From Entamoeba invadens IP1 (Eukaryota; Evosea; Mastigamoebida; Endamoebidae): a stretch of DNA of 64,000 bases. Where the stretch lies: contig NW_004440426.1 in the NCBI RefSeq assembly GCF_000330505.1, positions 975,389 through 1,039,388 on the forward strand, in the 5' to 3' direction. The notes beneath the pieces are model-generated. The model was given only the letters and a program-made list of their open reading frames with translations, made no database searches and was not told where the DNA came from. Position 1 is the first letter of the stretch. Each line of letters starts with the position of its first letter. This document shows positions 1 to 10,555 of the stretch, piece after piece. The position numbers and the translations under genes are program-made.

Positions 1-2265
1 ATCGAGTCATACGAAAACCTTCCTGAATCTGCTATATTTAAGCGGAAGACGGTAGTGTTAAAAAAGGAAGTATCACCGATGATAGCTTCATATGATCCCA
101 ATGAAAGTTTTACAGAAAACCCATCGGGTGACTTTTACTTCACCGAAGACGGGCCACGACCAAACCTCTTTCGTGACTCCAAGTCTCCTGAATTCTCGAA
201 CACGCGAACGGACTCTGAATTTGACTTTTCGTGTGAAGCCACTGACGTTCAGTTGATTGATTTGGAGACGTTTGAGGACTATCCCATCTTCGAGGAAGAG
301 AAGGAGAACTTAAAGAAAGTGTATGATTACATGATGAGTCGGAAGAAGGAGCGAAAGAAGAACGCGGGGAAAGACATGACACAGTCCCACTTGACTCTTT
401 CTGTTTTGAGTTTTGTCCTCTTTTTGGATTTTTTGTATTTGGACGTGAATATGTTACGACTCAAACTTTTCACGAATTATTACGAGTACTACGTCATCAC
501 TTTTTTGTTCTCGTTTCTCTTCATCCAAGCACTCCATTACGGGATTTCAAATATCATTTACTTCACCGGGATATTGTACGCGTTTGTCTATATCTACACA
601 TTAACGCGGAACATCGTCATTGTCCAGAACGACAGAAATAAACCGGACGTGAACGAGACGGGGTGGTTCTACTTCATTATTGGCCTCTTTACGTTGATTG
701 TTGTGATAACCCTCTTCCATAAATATCTGATGCCATTTGTCCAAAAGTACATTCTTTCACGAATCACAGCGCTGAGGTATACCACCAAGAAAGTTGTGTC
801 GAAGACGACACAACAGACGAAGTACGAGTTTGAGAACGGAAAGATCATTTTTATGATTAAACAGTTAGACCAGCACAATTTAAATAAAATGAGTGGATTT
901 GGGACGTGGGTGGACAACTCGTTCCATGGAGAACACTTAGACGGCTATTTTGATTTGGGTATTCCAGTCGGTCCTTTCAAGTCGGTTGAGAGTAAAACGC
1001 CGAACATTTTCAAGTCCATTCGGATCATTTTTGCGTCGAATGCTGGCGGGAAATTATTCATCGAAAAGACGAAATTGGGGTATGGAGTTGCCAGTGTCGA
1101 GTGTTGTGTCTCTGGGGAGTTCTATATGAACTATCCTTTAGTCAATTACATACAAGAAAAGGTTGAGTGTTCATGCCCCAAGCGCATGTGTTTCTGTGTC
1201 GACCAAATCATTAAAAAGCACTTGTACTTCCACTTGGACGAAAATGCGCCCGTCACAGCAATTAATGTTTTTGTAGACCAAAATGAGAAGTGTTTGTACC
1301 TCCCGGGGTACTCGACTAAAGATCAAAAGAAGCGCAAAGAAGTTGTAGTGACAGTAAATAAGTCGAAGAGTGCATTGAGCGTAGATAGCCATTGGATATC
1401 TCTCGCAGAGTCGATTTCAGAAGGCAATATAGAGGCTCTGTTATTCATTCATGGGTTGGATCACACTCTCTATGACGCTTTAAGAAGAATGGGACAGATG
1501 CTTGCTTTAGGTAACTTTCCTCAACATATCGTCCCGTTTGTATTCAATTGGCCATCATCACAGAATGCGGCGTGTTATTACTGTGCTGCTAATAACGCGT
1601 GTGATAGAAACCAACATAGAGACTTTTATAACTTCTTGAAGTCCCTTGAGAACGCGGGAGTGAAGAGAATACATATCATGTGCCACTCTTTGGGGTCGAA
1701 ATTCTTCATGCAGAGTTATCTGCTTGTCCAGACGCTGTTTGAAAAAGTCGAAAAGAAGAGAAACGAGTCGAATTCGGAAGTCAGTGAGAACGACGACGAG
1801 AAGAGTGTCGAGAGAGACACTCAACGAATGAAATTTGCGAATCTAATTCTGCTAAATTCAGACTACGAAGTAGACACCTTTGTCGATGACTATAATGAAC
1901 TCAAAGAACGGTGCGAACACGTCACTATTTATGCAGATCAAAGAGACTCTGCATTGTCCGTGAGCAATTTCTTGACAAAGAAAAATCGACTGGGAGCAAA
2001 TATCACGCCTTTGATGTCAAATGGCGTTGTTTTAGAAAACATTGATATCATCGACACGTCAGAGCTCGATAGAAACATCAACGAAGCGAGACATGGATTC
2101 TTCAACATCAACAAAGTGATGATCGACGACATTTTCGATATAGTGGTCAACTCAAAAAAGGCTGAAAACCGCGTCACACGTCTACTGAAAGTCAATGGAA
2201 TATACAGATTTTCTCTCCTCCCAAGTTTCTCACAGATGCGGTTCTCGTCAGTCGAGAAGAAATAG
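1..2265 (+). CDS. Membrane-anchored DUF900-type alpha/beta hydrolase, 5' end open
   Basis: Putative serine hydrolase with membrane segments. The frame is open from base 1 and the first 78 bases read like coding sequence, so the gene probably starts left of the window; the first ATG inside is at 79. An acidic N-terminal region is followed by about four hydrophobic segments (roughly 400-740), then a soluble region. The C-terminal third carries the hydrolase: an FIHG oxyanion-type strand near 1444, the nucleophile elbow CHSLGS with Ser at 1687, an NSDYEVDTF acid-strand motif near 1855, and a late RHGFF that could supply the catalytic His. This order matches the DUF900/PF05990 family, whose substrates are mostly unknown. 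The Ser-Asp-His assignment is inferred from family pattern; a lipid or ester substrate is a guess. Confidence 0.75.
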   Translation: MESYENLPESAIFKRKTVVLKKEVSPMIASYDPNESFTENPSGDFYFTEDGPRPNLFRDSKSPEFSNTRTDSEFDFSCEATDVQLIDLETFEDYPIFEEEKENLKKVYDYMMSRKKERKKNAGKDMTQSHLTLSVLSFVLFLDFLYLDVNMLRLKLFTNYYEYYVITFLFSFLFIQALHYGISNIIYFTGILYAFVYIYTLTRNIVIVQNDRNKPDVNETGWFYFIIGLFTLIVVITLFHKYLMPFVQKYILSRITALRYTTKKVVSKTTQQTKYEFENGKIIFMIKQLDQHNLNKMSGFGTWVDNSFHGEHLDGYFDLGIPVGPFKSVESKTPNIFKSIRIIFASNAGGKLFIEKTKLGYGVASVECCVSGEFYMNYPLVNYIQEKVECSCPKRMCFCVDQIIKKHLYFHLDENAPVTAINVFVDQNEKCLYLPGYSTKDQKKRKEVVVTVNKSKSALSVDSHWISLAESISEGNIEALLFIHGLDHTLYDALRRMGQMLALGNFPQHIVPFVFNWPSSQNAACYYCAANNACDRNQHRDFYNFLKSLENAGVKRIHIMCHSLGSKFFMQSYLLVQTLFEKVEKKRNESNSEVSENDDEKSVERDTQRMKFANLILLNSDYEVDTFVDDYNELKERCEHVTIYADQRDSALSVSNFLTKKNRLGANITPLMSNGVVLENIDIIDTSELDRNINEARHGFFNINKVMIDDIFDIVVNSKKAENRVTRLLKVNGIYRFSLLPSFSQMRFSSVEKK

Positions 2266-2835
2266 AGTCTAATTCATTGTATTATGTATAATCTATGGTT
2301 TATTGTAATTACTATATTTAAACTATAAAAATAACTAGAATAATTAATTATTATCTATAATTATATTTTAATAATAAATAATAGTTTTTTTTTGCATATG
2401 GTTTATTCGGCATATTTTACAAGCCATTTCTTGGTGGTAGAATGATAGAACAATATTACTATAAATTGTACTTCTACATGTATCAACGGCATTTTTTTTC
2501 TTTTGATAGTATTAAATATAGTTTATAATTAATATATTGTATTTTAATTAATTTTATTCAATTTGATAACTATCTAATGCACTAGAAGCGAAAAAATGCC
2601 AATTAAATGTGTTAAAATCATAAATAACTAATAATTAACCATAAATAGTCCATAACTAGACAACGAGATAGATATATTGTTTGTATAGTATATTAATAAG
2701 AAATGAAACCAAAGACAATAGTAAGCAGAAACGAATACGAGATTCGCCCTTGCTTCGTTCCTATATAAAATGCCAGAATGGATGGAGTGATTTACTTTAG
2801 TGAAATGAGAGGAGTTCAAACTTTAAAATCAGAAC
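2266..2835. other. AT-rich intergenic spacer
   Basis: Homopolymer-rich AT sequence between the hydrolase and the CDP-alcohol phosphotransferase. It must hold the terminator of the first gene and the promoter of the second. No RNA gene, repeat or coding exon is evident. Confidence 0.6.
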
Positions 2836-3951
2836 ATGTTCATCAAGAAGAGTAGTCTTGAGAATCTCAGCCTGTACAAATATAGCGGAGTCGACTTATC
2901 TTTGTGTGCTAACTATATTTTGTCCCCATACTTCTGGGAACCGTTACTGAAGTATGTTATTCCCCCTACTATTGCGCCGAACGTGATAACACTAATTGGC
3001 GGGATATTCATGTTTTTGGCACACTTTCTCTTTTTCTTTGACAGTCCAACAGGACAAGAGGACGTCTCGACGTTCACTGTGGTGATGTCAGGGCTCCTCA
3101 TGTTTTTGTACCAAACGGCGGATAACTTGGACGGCAAACAAGCGCGAAGAACAAAGAATGGGTCGCCACTTGGAGAGTTGTTTGACCATGGCGTAGACAC
3201 GTTCATGATGGGGATCTTTGCGCTGATCATCGTCACAATATTCAAATTCGAGACACGAATTCAACTCATTTTATTGATTCAACTCCTCGCCGTGTTTTAT
3301 ATGAGTCATTGGGAAGAGTACCACACAAACACTTTGATATTGGGATACGTCTTTAACCCAACGGAATTACAGTTACTCACTATTTTTGGGTTGGATATCT
3401 ACGTGTTGTACCCACAAATCATTAATGTCAGTATCTTTAGTATCACCGTTAAAAGCTATGCGATGGTCTGTATCATACTCTTCTGTTTCATTGCTGTTGT
3501 ATTCTACGTACAATCAACTGTGTCACATATTCATTCAACTAACCAATGCTCATTCATTAGTGCACTTTATAATGGAACACCTTATGCGATCTTCTACGTC
3601 TGTGCTTGTATCAATGTACTCCTCTTTCCTAAACACTTCTTGGTCGAACACTTCCACTTGATTGTATTGCTCTTAATCTTTTTGAACGCTTACGTCACAC
3701 AACGACTCATCGTTCACAGAATATTGAAAGAGCCTGTCCAACAATACCACACTCTGTTATTCCTCTTCGTCGTGTTCACAATCAACACAATACTGTACGC
3801 ACTCGGACTTCCTTCTGTGATATTCAACTTCTCGACATTCACGATGCTCCTGTTCGCAATCGCAATCGACTCAACTCTGATCATCGAGGTGATCATATCC
3901 TTCTCGACCTTCCTCGGTATTCACGTGTTCAGAATCAATGTGAAAGAGTAA
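2836..3951 (+). CDS. CDP-alcohol phosphatidyltransferase (ethanolamine/choline phosphotransferase type)
   Basis: Integral membrane enzyme that transfers a phospho-alcohol head group from a CDP-alcohol, most likely to diacylglycerol in the last Kennedy-pathway step. The 371-residue length fits eukaryotic EPT/CPT proteins. The family signature DG-x2-AR-x8-G-x3-D-x3-D is complete: D99, G100, A103, R104, G113, D117, D121. The rest is a chain of hydrophobic helices with a short N-terminal cytosolic stretch (SLYKYSGVD) typical of this subfamily. The ATG follows a lean AT-rich leader. A paralogue lies at 30474. Choice between ethanolamine, choline or another head group cannot be made from sequence; endoplasmic reticulum location is inferred from the family. 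Confidence 0.88.
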   Translation: MFIKKSSLENLSLYKYSGVDLSLCANYILSPYFWEPLLKYVIPPTIAPNVITLIGGIFMFLAHFLFFFDSPTGQEDVSTFTVVMSGLLMFLYQTADNLDGKQARRTKNGSPLGELFDHGVDTFMMGIFALIIVTIFKFETRIQLILLIQLLAVFYMSHWEEYHTNTLILGYVFNPTELQLLTIFGLDIYVLYPQIINVSIFSITVKSYAMVCIILFCFIAVVFYVQSTVSHIHSTNQCSFISALYNGTPYAIFYVCACINVLLFPKHFLVEHFHLIVLLLIFLNAYVTQRLIVHRILKEPVQQYHTLLFLFVVFTINTILYALGLPSVIFNFSTFTMLLFAIAIDSTLIIEVIISFSTFLGIHVFRINVKE

Positions 3952-4073
3952 TTCATTTTCTAGTAAATTTCTTCTTCAATTCACCTCTCACGTGTGACTT
4001 GGAATGATTAAATTTATTTCATTATTATCTACCAAAAATAAACATAAAAGCTTTAACAATACAACCGAAATTA

Positions 4074-4793
4074 TTAGAGGACGAAATAATTTCTTCCCAT
4101 TTCAACTCTTTTAAAGGCTGAAATAGGGCTGAGTGGTCTGTCAATTATTTCTCCACGCGAAGTAGACCGCGAAACAATTTCTTCGAAGGTGACTGAGTTC
4201 TCCTCATCCTCGATTTTCTTCAAATCCCTGTATGACACTTCAACGGTTTGTCTTCCACTTGCGTCGATACAAATCTCTCTGAGGGAATCATTGACTTTCC
4301 CACCGACTCTTGCGATGTCGTCTTTTGCGTAGAGCACTTTCCCGTTCTTTGAGATCTCGCAGAACTTTTCCATCTTAATAGTGTAGATTGAACTTCTAGT
4401 CCCTCTGATGGTAAAGTCGTATCCGTACTTCTGTGTTAAATCAATCAACATATTAACACAAAGCGATGCTCTGGACTTGTCGAAGTGTCTCTTGAGTTGT
4501 TTTGATTGGTCGGTCGTTGCATCCTTCTTCAGCATCGACTGACACGTGCAAGAGACTTCTTCTGCGAAGTTGATGTCGACAAAGCCCTTTCTGACGTTTG
4601 TGACGACAAAGAAGTGCTTTGAGAGGTGAGCAAATTTGTCTGGCCGTTCTATTGTGATGGAGTATCCGTTCTCAATCAGAAGGTATATTAAAAGGGATTG
4701 TTGAATGGCTTCCCAACTTTTGCTCTCCTGCTTCAGTTCCTTTTGCGACAAAGTGTTCGTCTTCGAACGTGGCTTTTTCGCAAAGTCCTCCAT
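4074..4793 (-). CDS. Unrecognised protein, two-module family shared with 61879-62886
   Basis: I do not recognise this 239-residue protein. The ATG at 4793 (MEDFAKKP) is preferred over an upstream non-ATG extension. It has a basic N-terminus, then two similar modules: a helix ending LLIENGYSITIERP followed by a beta-like stretch ending FVDINFAEEV, and a second helix followed by KYGYDFTIRGTRSSIYTIKM. The same order and spacing occur in the protein at 61879 (LLIRHGVEFTLLKP, NVTVDFQEII, LNYTLTYRKTRGTSIILKM), so the two are paralogues. No catalytic motif, signal peptide or membrane segment is visible. A compact, charged, intracellular fold suggests a binding role, possibly nuclear; that is inference only. 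Confidence 0.7.
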   Translation of the reverse strand: MEDFAKKPRSKTNTLSQKELKQESKSWEAIQQSLLIYLLIENGYSITIERPDKFAHLSKHFFVVTNVRKGFVDINFAEEVSCTCQSMLKKDATTDQSKQLKRHFDKSRASLCVNMLIDLTQKYGYDFTIRGTRSSIYTIKMEKFCEISKNGKVLYAKDDIARVGGKVNDSLREICIDASGRQTVEVSYRDLKKIEDEENSVTFEEIVSRSTSRGEIIDRPLSPISAFKRVEMGRNYFVL

Positions 4794-5530
4794 CACAATC
4801 AATTTGTAGTTTCAGTCACAGTTTTTCAACAAAAATTTATTCGAATTGGGCCTTCTTATTTGCTCTCATTCCACACTCTCTCTCGGGATTGCAATTTTCT
4901 TCTCATCTTCTCAAAAATGTGAATAACTAACTATATATTTATAATTAATTTACCATCGAAACGACTTTCTAGGGTTAAATCAATTTAAACGTCAAAATAG
5001 TTTTTCTTGTTTCTCATATTTTGGTGGCCAAATTGGTCTTCCATAAAAAAAACTCAAAATACGCAAAGCTCTAACGCTAATTTATGGGGAGGTGCAAGAA
5101 TTTAATAAATCAACCATTTCTTTTTTATAAAAACTTCAAACTTTATTTAAAGATTCTGTTCAAGTATTATTATTTACTATTATTTTACTATATTGTTAAT
5201 TATCACATTTTTGAGTTTTTTGTTTTTTCTATTTTTTTACAAACCTCATTTTTTTTCGGTGCTGATTTTTGACGTTGATTTTTTAGTTAAAACTTCTTTA
5301 TAGTTTTCTTCTAGTTTCAAGTCTTTGTTAAAACTCAATATTTATTTTCTAGTTGCTTCTATATGACCGTTTTTTTTAGTGCGCCGATTTTTTCCAACAA
5401 ATCATGGGAAACTCCATCACGTTCCGACACTTTTATAAAAATAAAAACAATCAAAAAAAATGAATAACATTTTGAAACCAATTTTTTGTTATTAATAACA
5501 TTTTTAATAACAAATACATTAAAACACATA
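4794..5530. other. AT-rich intergenic spacer
   Basis: Separates the start of the unknown gene from the 3' end of the LRR-PP2C gene. Mostly poly-T and AT tracts; the short ORFs here have random AT-type composition. Nothing else seen. Confidence 0.55.
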
Positions 5531-8165
5531 TTAAAGTTTACAAACGACACATGTGACGTTGTCCCTTCCATCTGCGGCGAGCGCGCAGTCTCTGATAGCC
5601 GCAGCGATCACATACGGCTGGCACAGTTTTCTTTTTCTGACTATTTCGCAGACAGTTTCGTTACTTAAGAAATCGAAGACTCCGTCGCAAGCCAAGACTA
5701 AGAATCTATCCAACGTGTTCTTCTGAATAAAAAAGACGTCAGGGAGTGGCGTAACTGTTGGTTGTATCTTGACATCCCCGAGTGATCTAGACACCATTAA
5801 GACGCCATTAGTTCTATCATTCTTAATGAACCCCCCATTGTCTTTCACTCTTTGATATTCTTCTGGTGCCGTTGCTCGATGGTCTTTAGTAATTTCAACC
5901 ATCTCATTCTCACGTATTAAAAGCGCTCGACAGTCGCCGACATTACTTATAATGTATCTCTCGTCAGTCAAAAATGCAGTTAGACAAGTCGTCCCATCGC
6001 CAGAACACTTTATTATCTCTTCATTCACTTCCATATAACTTTGCTCTATAATTCGTTTCATACTCTTTTCAAAGGATGTATCACTCGTATCAATATCTAT
6101 TATGGCTTCATACTTCTTCCCAAAGACTTCACTGTAGCGGGTTGAACAAATGAATGAGGCATCAGACCCACCATGACCATCACATAAGACTACTAAACTC
6201 TCCCCAACTCCTCGATAATTCTCTATTAAGGTCACATAATCCTCCATCCGTTCACGATTCCCTTTACACTCAGATACCCCAAACGATTCACTTCGACTCT
6301 TTAAACACTTCTTCTGAATTACAGTCGTCTCCCGATCGTCACGCTTATACGTACTGAAATTACTCTTCTTAATCGGCATCGTCACTAATTCACACCCTTT
6401 CTTAAAAGTCACATTCATCACCGCCTTCCTCATGCTCTGCTCGATCTTAAACCGTTTGCCGACGATAGTGAATCGCTTCAAATTCACAAAGGAAAACACG
6501 TTCTTTGGAATGTTGTTGATATCATTATAACTGCAGTTCACGTCTTCTAATGTCTTAATAGATGACAAGCAGTCGATACATATCAATTGGTTACAACTGA
6601 CATCAAGTTCGACTAAAGACATCAAAGACAGTGTTGTTGGGAGTGCGATGATTCGATTCGAACTGACCAGAAGTGTTCGTAATTTAATCGAGAGTCTGTG
6701 TGGGATCTGATACAGTCGATTATGACTCAAATTGAGTAACCGCAAATTCCCAAGCACAGACAACTCACTGGGAGTGTAGCACAAGTAGTTGAATGAAAAT
6801 TTGAGTTGCTGCAATTCAGTCAACTTACTGATAGCACTCGGTATCTCCGTGAGTTTGTTGTGTGACAGATCTAAGTGCTTCAACCCCTCTAATCGGAGTA
6901 TCGGCCGTGGAAATTCAGTGAATTCATTACACCCCAAAAACAACGACTGGAGATTTGTGTATAACGTCGGGAGCTCTGAAATGAAATTTTGTGTCACATT
7001 AAGGACCTCCAAATTGGGGAAGACGTCCGGCAACTTCGTCAACATATTGTTCTTCAAATTTAACGAGCAAATTTCCGAGTTGAGTGATGGGATAGATGTC
7101 AATGCGTTGTTTTCTAACGACAACATTGTGCATTGTGGGATCGACTTAATACACTCGATACCCAAATTCTCCATCACTAAACATTTGATTGGAGGAAGTT
7201 CGTAGACTTGCTTGACAGCCCCCGCAAAGACTCTTAATCGAGTCAGTGACACAAACTCGTGAAGGGAAAGGATATCCAATTTCAAGTCACTCAATATTAA
7301 GTCTCTAATACTGGGGCTGTTAATTAAATCCAAAGATGTCAATGGGTTGTGATCAAAATCAAGTGAAATGAGACTCGTCATATTCGATAAGAAAGACGGA
7401 AGTGTAGTGATATGATTAAACGTGAACGACAGCATTTGAATACAACTCAGTTGTTGGACGTCTTGAGGTATCTCTCTTATAGAGTTTCCATTCAGACTTA
7501 ATGTTTGTAAAGGGCACGCACAGACTTCGATTGGAAAATGGGTGAACTCGTTGTTATCGAGTTCGAGCTATACAATTAATATGTCACAATATAGTATATT
7601 CTATTATAATCAAATTATAATAATTAGTATAATACTATATAGTAAAAGTACTATTAGAATATAACAAACGGTTTGCAAATTGGAAAGACGGGAAAACTCC
7701 CGAGGAATACATTGAAGCTTATTTAATGAAAGACTTAAGAACACAAGATTGAAAGAATTGGTGAGTGGTGTGACGTCGGAGATCTGATTTTGTGTTAAAT
7801 CGATATGAGTGAGAGATGTGAATGATTTGAACGCGCCAATTTCTTTGAGAAGATTTTGAGACGCGTCGACTTTTTTGAGTTTTGGGAATTGCCTGATGTT
7901 GTCTTCAGTGAAGTGAGTGATTTTGTTTGAAGCGATCGTGAGATTTTCTAAGAGAGGAAAAGTGAAATCTGGAATGACCTATTAATTAGTTACGTTGTAT
8001 ATCGTTAAATAGTAAATTCGATAGAAGATAACAAACTGTAATAGCATTACAAAACAAATTTAATGTAACTAGTGTTTCAGCCTTTTCAAGAACGTCTTGA
8101 GGAAATGCGTCGAGGTTGTTATGAGACTGGACGACGACAAATTTGTACTGATCTTTCACATCCAT
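5531..8165 (-). CDS. LRR-PP2C protein phosphatase (PHLPP-like architecture), three exons
   Basis: Metal-dependent Ser/Thr phosphatase with a leucine-rich-repeat scaffold. Model: exons 8165-8037, 7978-7670 and 7567-5531; introns 7979-8036 (58 bp) and 7568-7669 (102 bp), both GTTTGT...TAG and in phase, giving 824 residues. About 20 leucine-rich repeats fill residues 1-530. The PP2C domain (about 570-824) keeps its metal and phosphate motifs: RERMEDY, CDGHGGSDA, GDGTTC, VGDCRALL, SRSLGD, CDGVFDFLS and DGRDNVT. These conserved Asp and Gly residues argue for an active enzyme. The LRR to PP2C order resembles animal PHLPP and the LRR-PP2C block of fungal adenylate cyclase, but no cyclase or PH domain is present. 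The repeats probably select substrates or membrane partners. Confidence 0.85.
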
Positions 8166-8650
8166 ACGTGTTTTTGTTTCAAGTTCCTTCTTATTTGATT
8201 CTTTTTTTGTGTTTTAATTAGCGTTTTTCACACATGAAAATGTTTCATAGTTTTGTGTTCAGTGCTAAGTTCTTCGGAGTTCATTAGTATATTATTAGCT
8301 TAAAGACTAACATCATCTTTTCTATTTTATTACCCCTGAGGATCGATATATTAACTTTGTTTTTTTCGCGTTTTTTTTGGTCGGGTACTATTATTTTTAC
8401 TATATTTTATAGTTGTTCTTATTATTTGTTTTTATTTTTTATCTTTATTTTTTGTCTTTGTTACACAAGACAGATTTGTGGATCATTGACCGGTTCTACC
8501 AAAAAATTATACATTTTTAATTGTTAAACTATATAATATGGTTAACGGGAGAAGACTAAAAACCTTAAAAAGAAAAAAATTCAATTAAAACAATTAAAAA
8601 TGCGTTTGATGTATTGCATCGAACTTTTATATCAATAAAAAACAAAGACA
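8166..8650. other. AT-rich intergenic spacer
   Basis: Upstream region of the LRR-PP2C gene and downstream region of the secreted coiled-coil gene. Long poly-T tracts; no further gene recognised. Confidence 0.5.
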
Positions 8651-10555
8651 TTACGATTGATTTACCAAGCTCACGTATTTTTTTTCTTTGAGCTGTTTCA
8701 AGACTCTCCCACTTGCTTCTTTAAGTCTTTTCAAGTCTTCCGAGTCGGAATTGCCTCCAGCACCCCATTTCCTCAATGCCTTCCTTTGCATCTCATCGAA
8801 AGCACTCTCCATCACCTTCTTAAACTCTCTTTTCATCTCTTCTTTCTTTCTTTGGAATTCCTCGTCCTTTTGTCTAAGCACTTCTAAAGTCCTTTTTTCG
8901 TTGACTTTTCGTTCTTCAGCCAGTGCGTTTCTCAATTTTTCAGCCCTTTTCTGCAACTCTTGTTCCGCCTTTCTTACACTCTCCTTTATACTGTCGAGGT
9001 GCATCCTCTCATCTCGCCTCAACGTGTCAATCTCGACTTCGCCGTTTTGGAATTCTTTCTCCTTTGATTTTTGGATTTCTTCCTTCTCTTTTCTGTACCG
9101 TTCTTCAATCGAGTTTTTCCAGTCATCGTTGCTCAAAAAGGCGTTCAATTTCTCATCACTTTTCCAATCTATCTCAGTCTTATAATAATCAGAATTATCA
9201 GCATTTAATGACATTTTCTTTCGTGCCATTTTCATTCGTTCCAACAAACTTTTAGCACGTGCTTTGTTGATGTAGTGCTGTTTAACAGTGCGGTGGAAGC
9301 GTATCTTCGGAGCGTTGTTGACAAATCCACTTGCAAGTGGTCGGACCTTTTGATAAGGAAAGAACTTTTTCTGGTAGTCCGAGTACAACTTACTCATTTT
9401 TCCTTCGATAATGCCTTTCTGCGCGTCTGATATGCGCTTCTGGTTCGCATACCCAAGTAACTCGGCTTTTTTAGCTTCTTCAATGCCCGCAAGTTTACCA
9501 CTCCTGTCCATTGCAATTGTTAATGCTTGGTCACCTTGTGGTTGGCCGTTTTGTTTGCTTAAAAAAGTGTTAACCCCTCCCACACCCGGAAGGGAGGGGT
9601 TAACACTTGGAGATGTCCCACTTGGTAATGACGACATGGCTGAACCACTTACGAAGAGTCCATTCTGCGTTGAACCACTTGTACCACCATTCTTTATTCC
9701 CGAAGTTGGTGAATTAGACATGACTTGAGTTGAACCACTCGGACTTAGTCCTCCTGTTACGTTCACGCCATTTAAACTCGGACTTTTAACATTTGAACTC
9801 ACATTCAAACTAGCGACAGTTGGTGTTGTAACATTTGAAGAACTAACATTGGGACTTGTACTTCCATTCAATCCAGTGTTTGTGGTATTGTTCAACGAGT
9901 TGTTTGCATTATTGTTTGTGGTTGTTCCGTTTGTGGTTGTGGTATTATTAGCATTCGCACTCGAATTGGCACTCGCACTTACAGTCGCGTTGGTGTTGGC
10001 ATTCACATTAGTGTTATTTGCTTGTTCTTTCTTCTCAAGAGCTCCTCCAAGTGTTTTCCAACCCTCTGCTATGTGTGGTTTTGAAAACAATTTCGACTTT
10101 TCTGCTGATGGTGTGTTCATTGGACCTCCTTTTTGCTTCAACACGTCGACTTTCTTCGTCGTGAGCTTCCCCACTCTCTCACCAAAATTGTCTCGTGTTT
10201 CCGATCCAAAATTCTTCCCGCTCCACTGTCCGTTAACGTCAGTCTTCACCCATTTATTGCTCCACTCATTCGCTTTTTTTCGGTACGTGTCACGCGCTTT
10301 GATCTGTTCTTTATCGCGTTTCGCCATGTCCTTTTCATAAACTCTGGCACGTGCCGTTGCGTCGTCGTACATGTCCTCCACTTTATTGTACCGATTGTAC
10401 TTTGAGTCTGTTGTTTCTTTCAACTTCATTTTGTCGATCGATGTTGCCTTTCGCGTTAACGACGTCATCCATCCGTTCGCTGCACTCGCAACCTCCACAG
10501 GCTGCGAAAATGACACCCCGAACGTTAGAAAGAAAAATATAAAATACCTTAGCAT
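8651..10555 (-). CDS. Secreted coiled-coil protein with Asn/Ser/Thr-rich centre
   Basis: Function not recognised. The 634-residue product starts MLRYFIFFFLTFGVSFSQ, a clear signal peptide, so it probably enters the secretory route. Residues about 20-175 are basic and helical. Residues about 175-340 are low complexity, rich in Asn, Ser and Thr with many N-x-S/T sequons, suggesting heavy N-glycosylation. Residues about 470-630 form a charged Lys/Glu coiled coil. No transmembrane anchor, Cys-rich lectin domain or chitin-binding motif is seen. The coding sequence contains a perfect 17-bp inverted repeat (9565-9608), and another hairpin lies just before the ATG. A surface, granule or cyst-related role is possible but is inference. 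Confidence 0.75.
   Translation of the reverse strand: MLRYFIFFFLTFGVSFSQPVEVASAANGWMTSLTRKATSIDKMKLKETTDSKYNRYNKVEDMYDDATARARVYEKDMAKRDKEQIKARDTYRKKANEWSNKWVKTDVNGQWSGKNFGSETRDNFGERVGKLTTKKVDVLKQKGGPMNTPSAEKSKLFSKPHIAEGWKTLGGALEKKEQANNTNVNANTNATVSASANSSANANNTTTTNGTTTNNNANNSLNNTTNTGLNGSTSPNVSSSNVTTPTVASLNVSSNVKSPSLNGVNVTGGLSPSGSTQVMSNSPTSGIKNGGTSGSTQNGLFVSGSAMSSLPSGTSPSVNPSLPGVGGVNTFLSKQNGQPQGDQALTIAMDRSGKLAGIEEAKKAELLGYANQKRISDAQKGIIEGKMSKLYSDYQKKFFPYQKVRPLASGFVNNAPKIRFHRTVKQHYINKARAKSLLERMKMARKKMSLNADNSDYYKTEIDWKSDEKLNAFLSNDDWKNSIEERYRKEKEEIQKSKEKEFQNGEVEIDTLRRDERMHLDSIKESVRKAEQELQKRAEKLRNALAEERKVNEKRTLEVLRQKDEEFQRKKEEMKREFKKVMESAFDEMQRKALRKWGAGGNSDSEDLKRLKEASGRVLKQLKEKKYVSLVNQS
9565..9608. 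repeat. Perfect 17-bp inverted repeat inside a coding region
   Basis: Arms 9565-9581 and 9592-9608 are exact reverse complements around a 10-base loop. The core arm is TTAACCCCTCCC. It lies in the low-complexity part of the secreted protein gene and encodes a Pro/Gly/Val-rich linker. It is much more GC-rich than its surroundings. Confidence 0.95.

Noticed and set aside
8688..10542. Several long plus-strand ORFs opposite the secreted coiled-coil gene
   Set aside because: They are antisense shadows of the 634-residue gene; composition and signal peptide support the minus strand.
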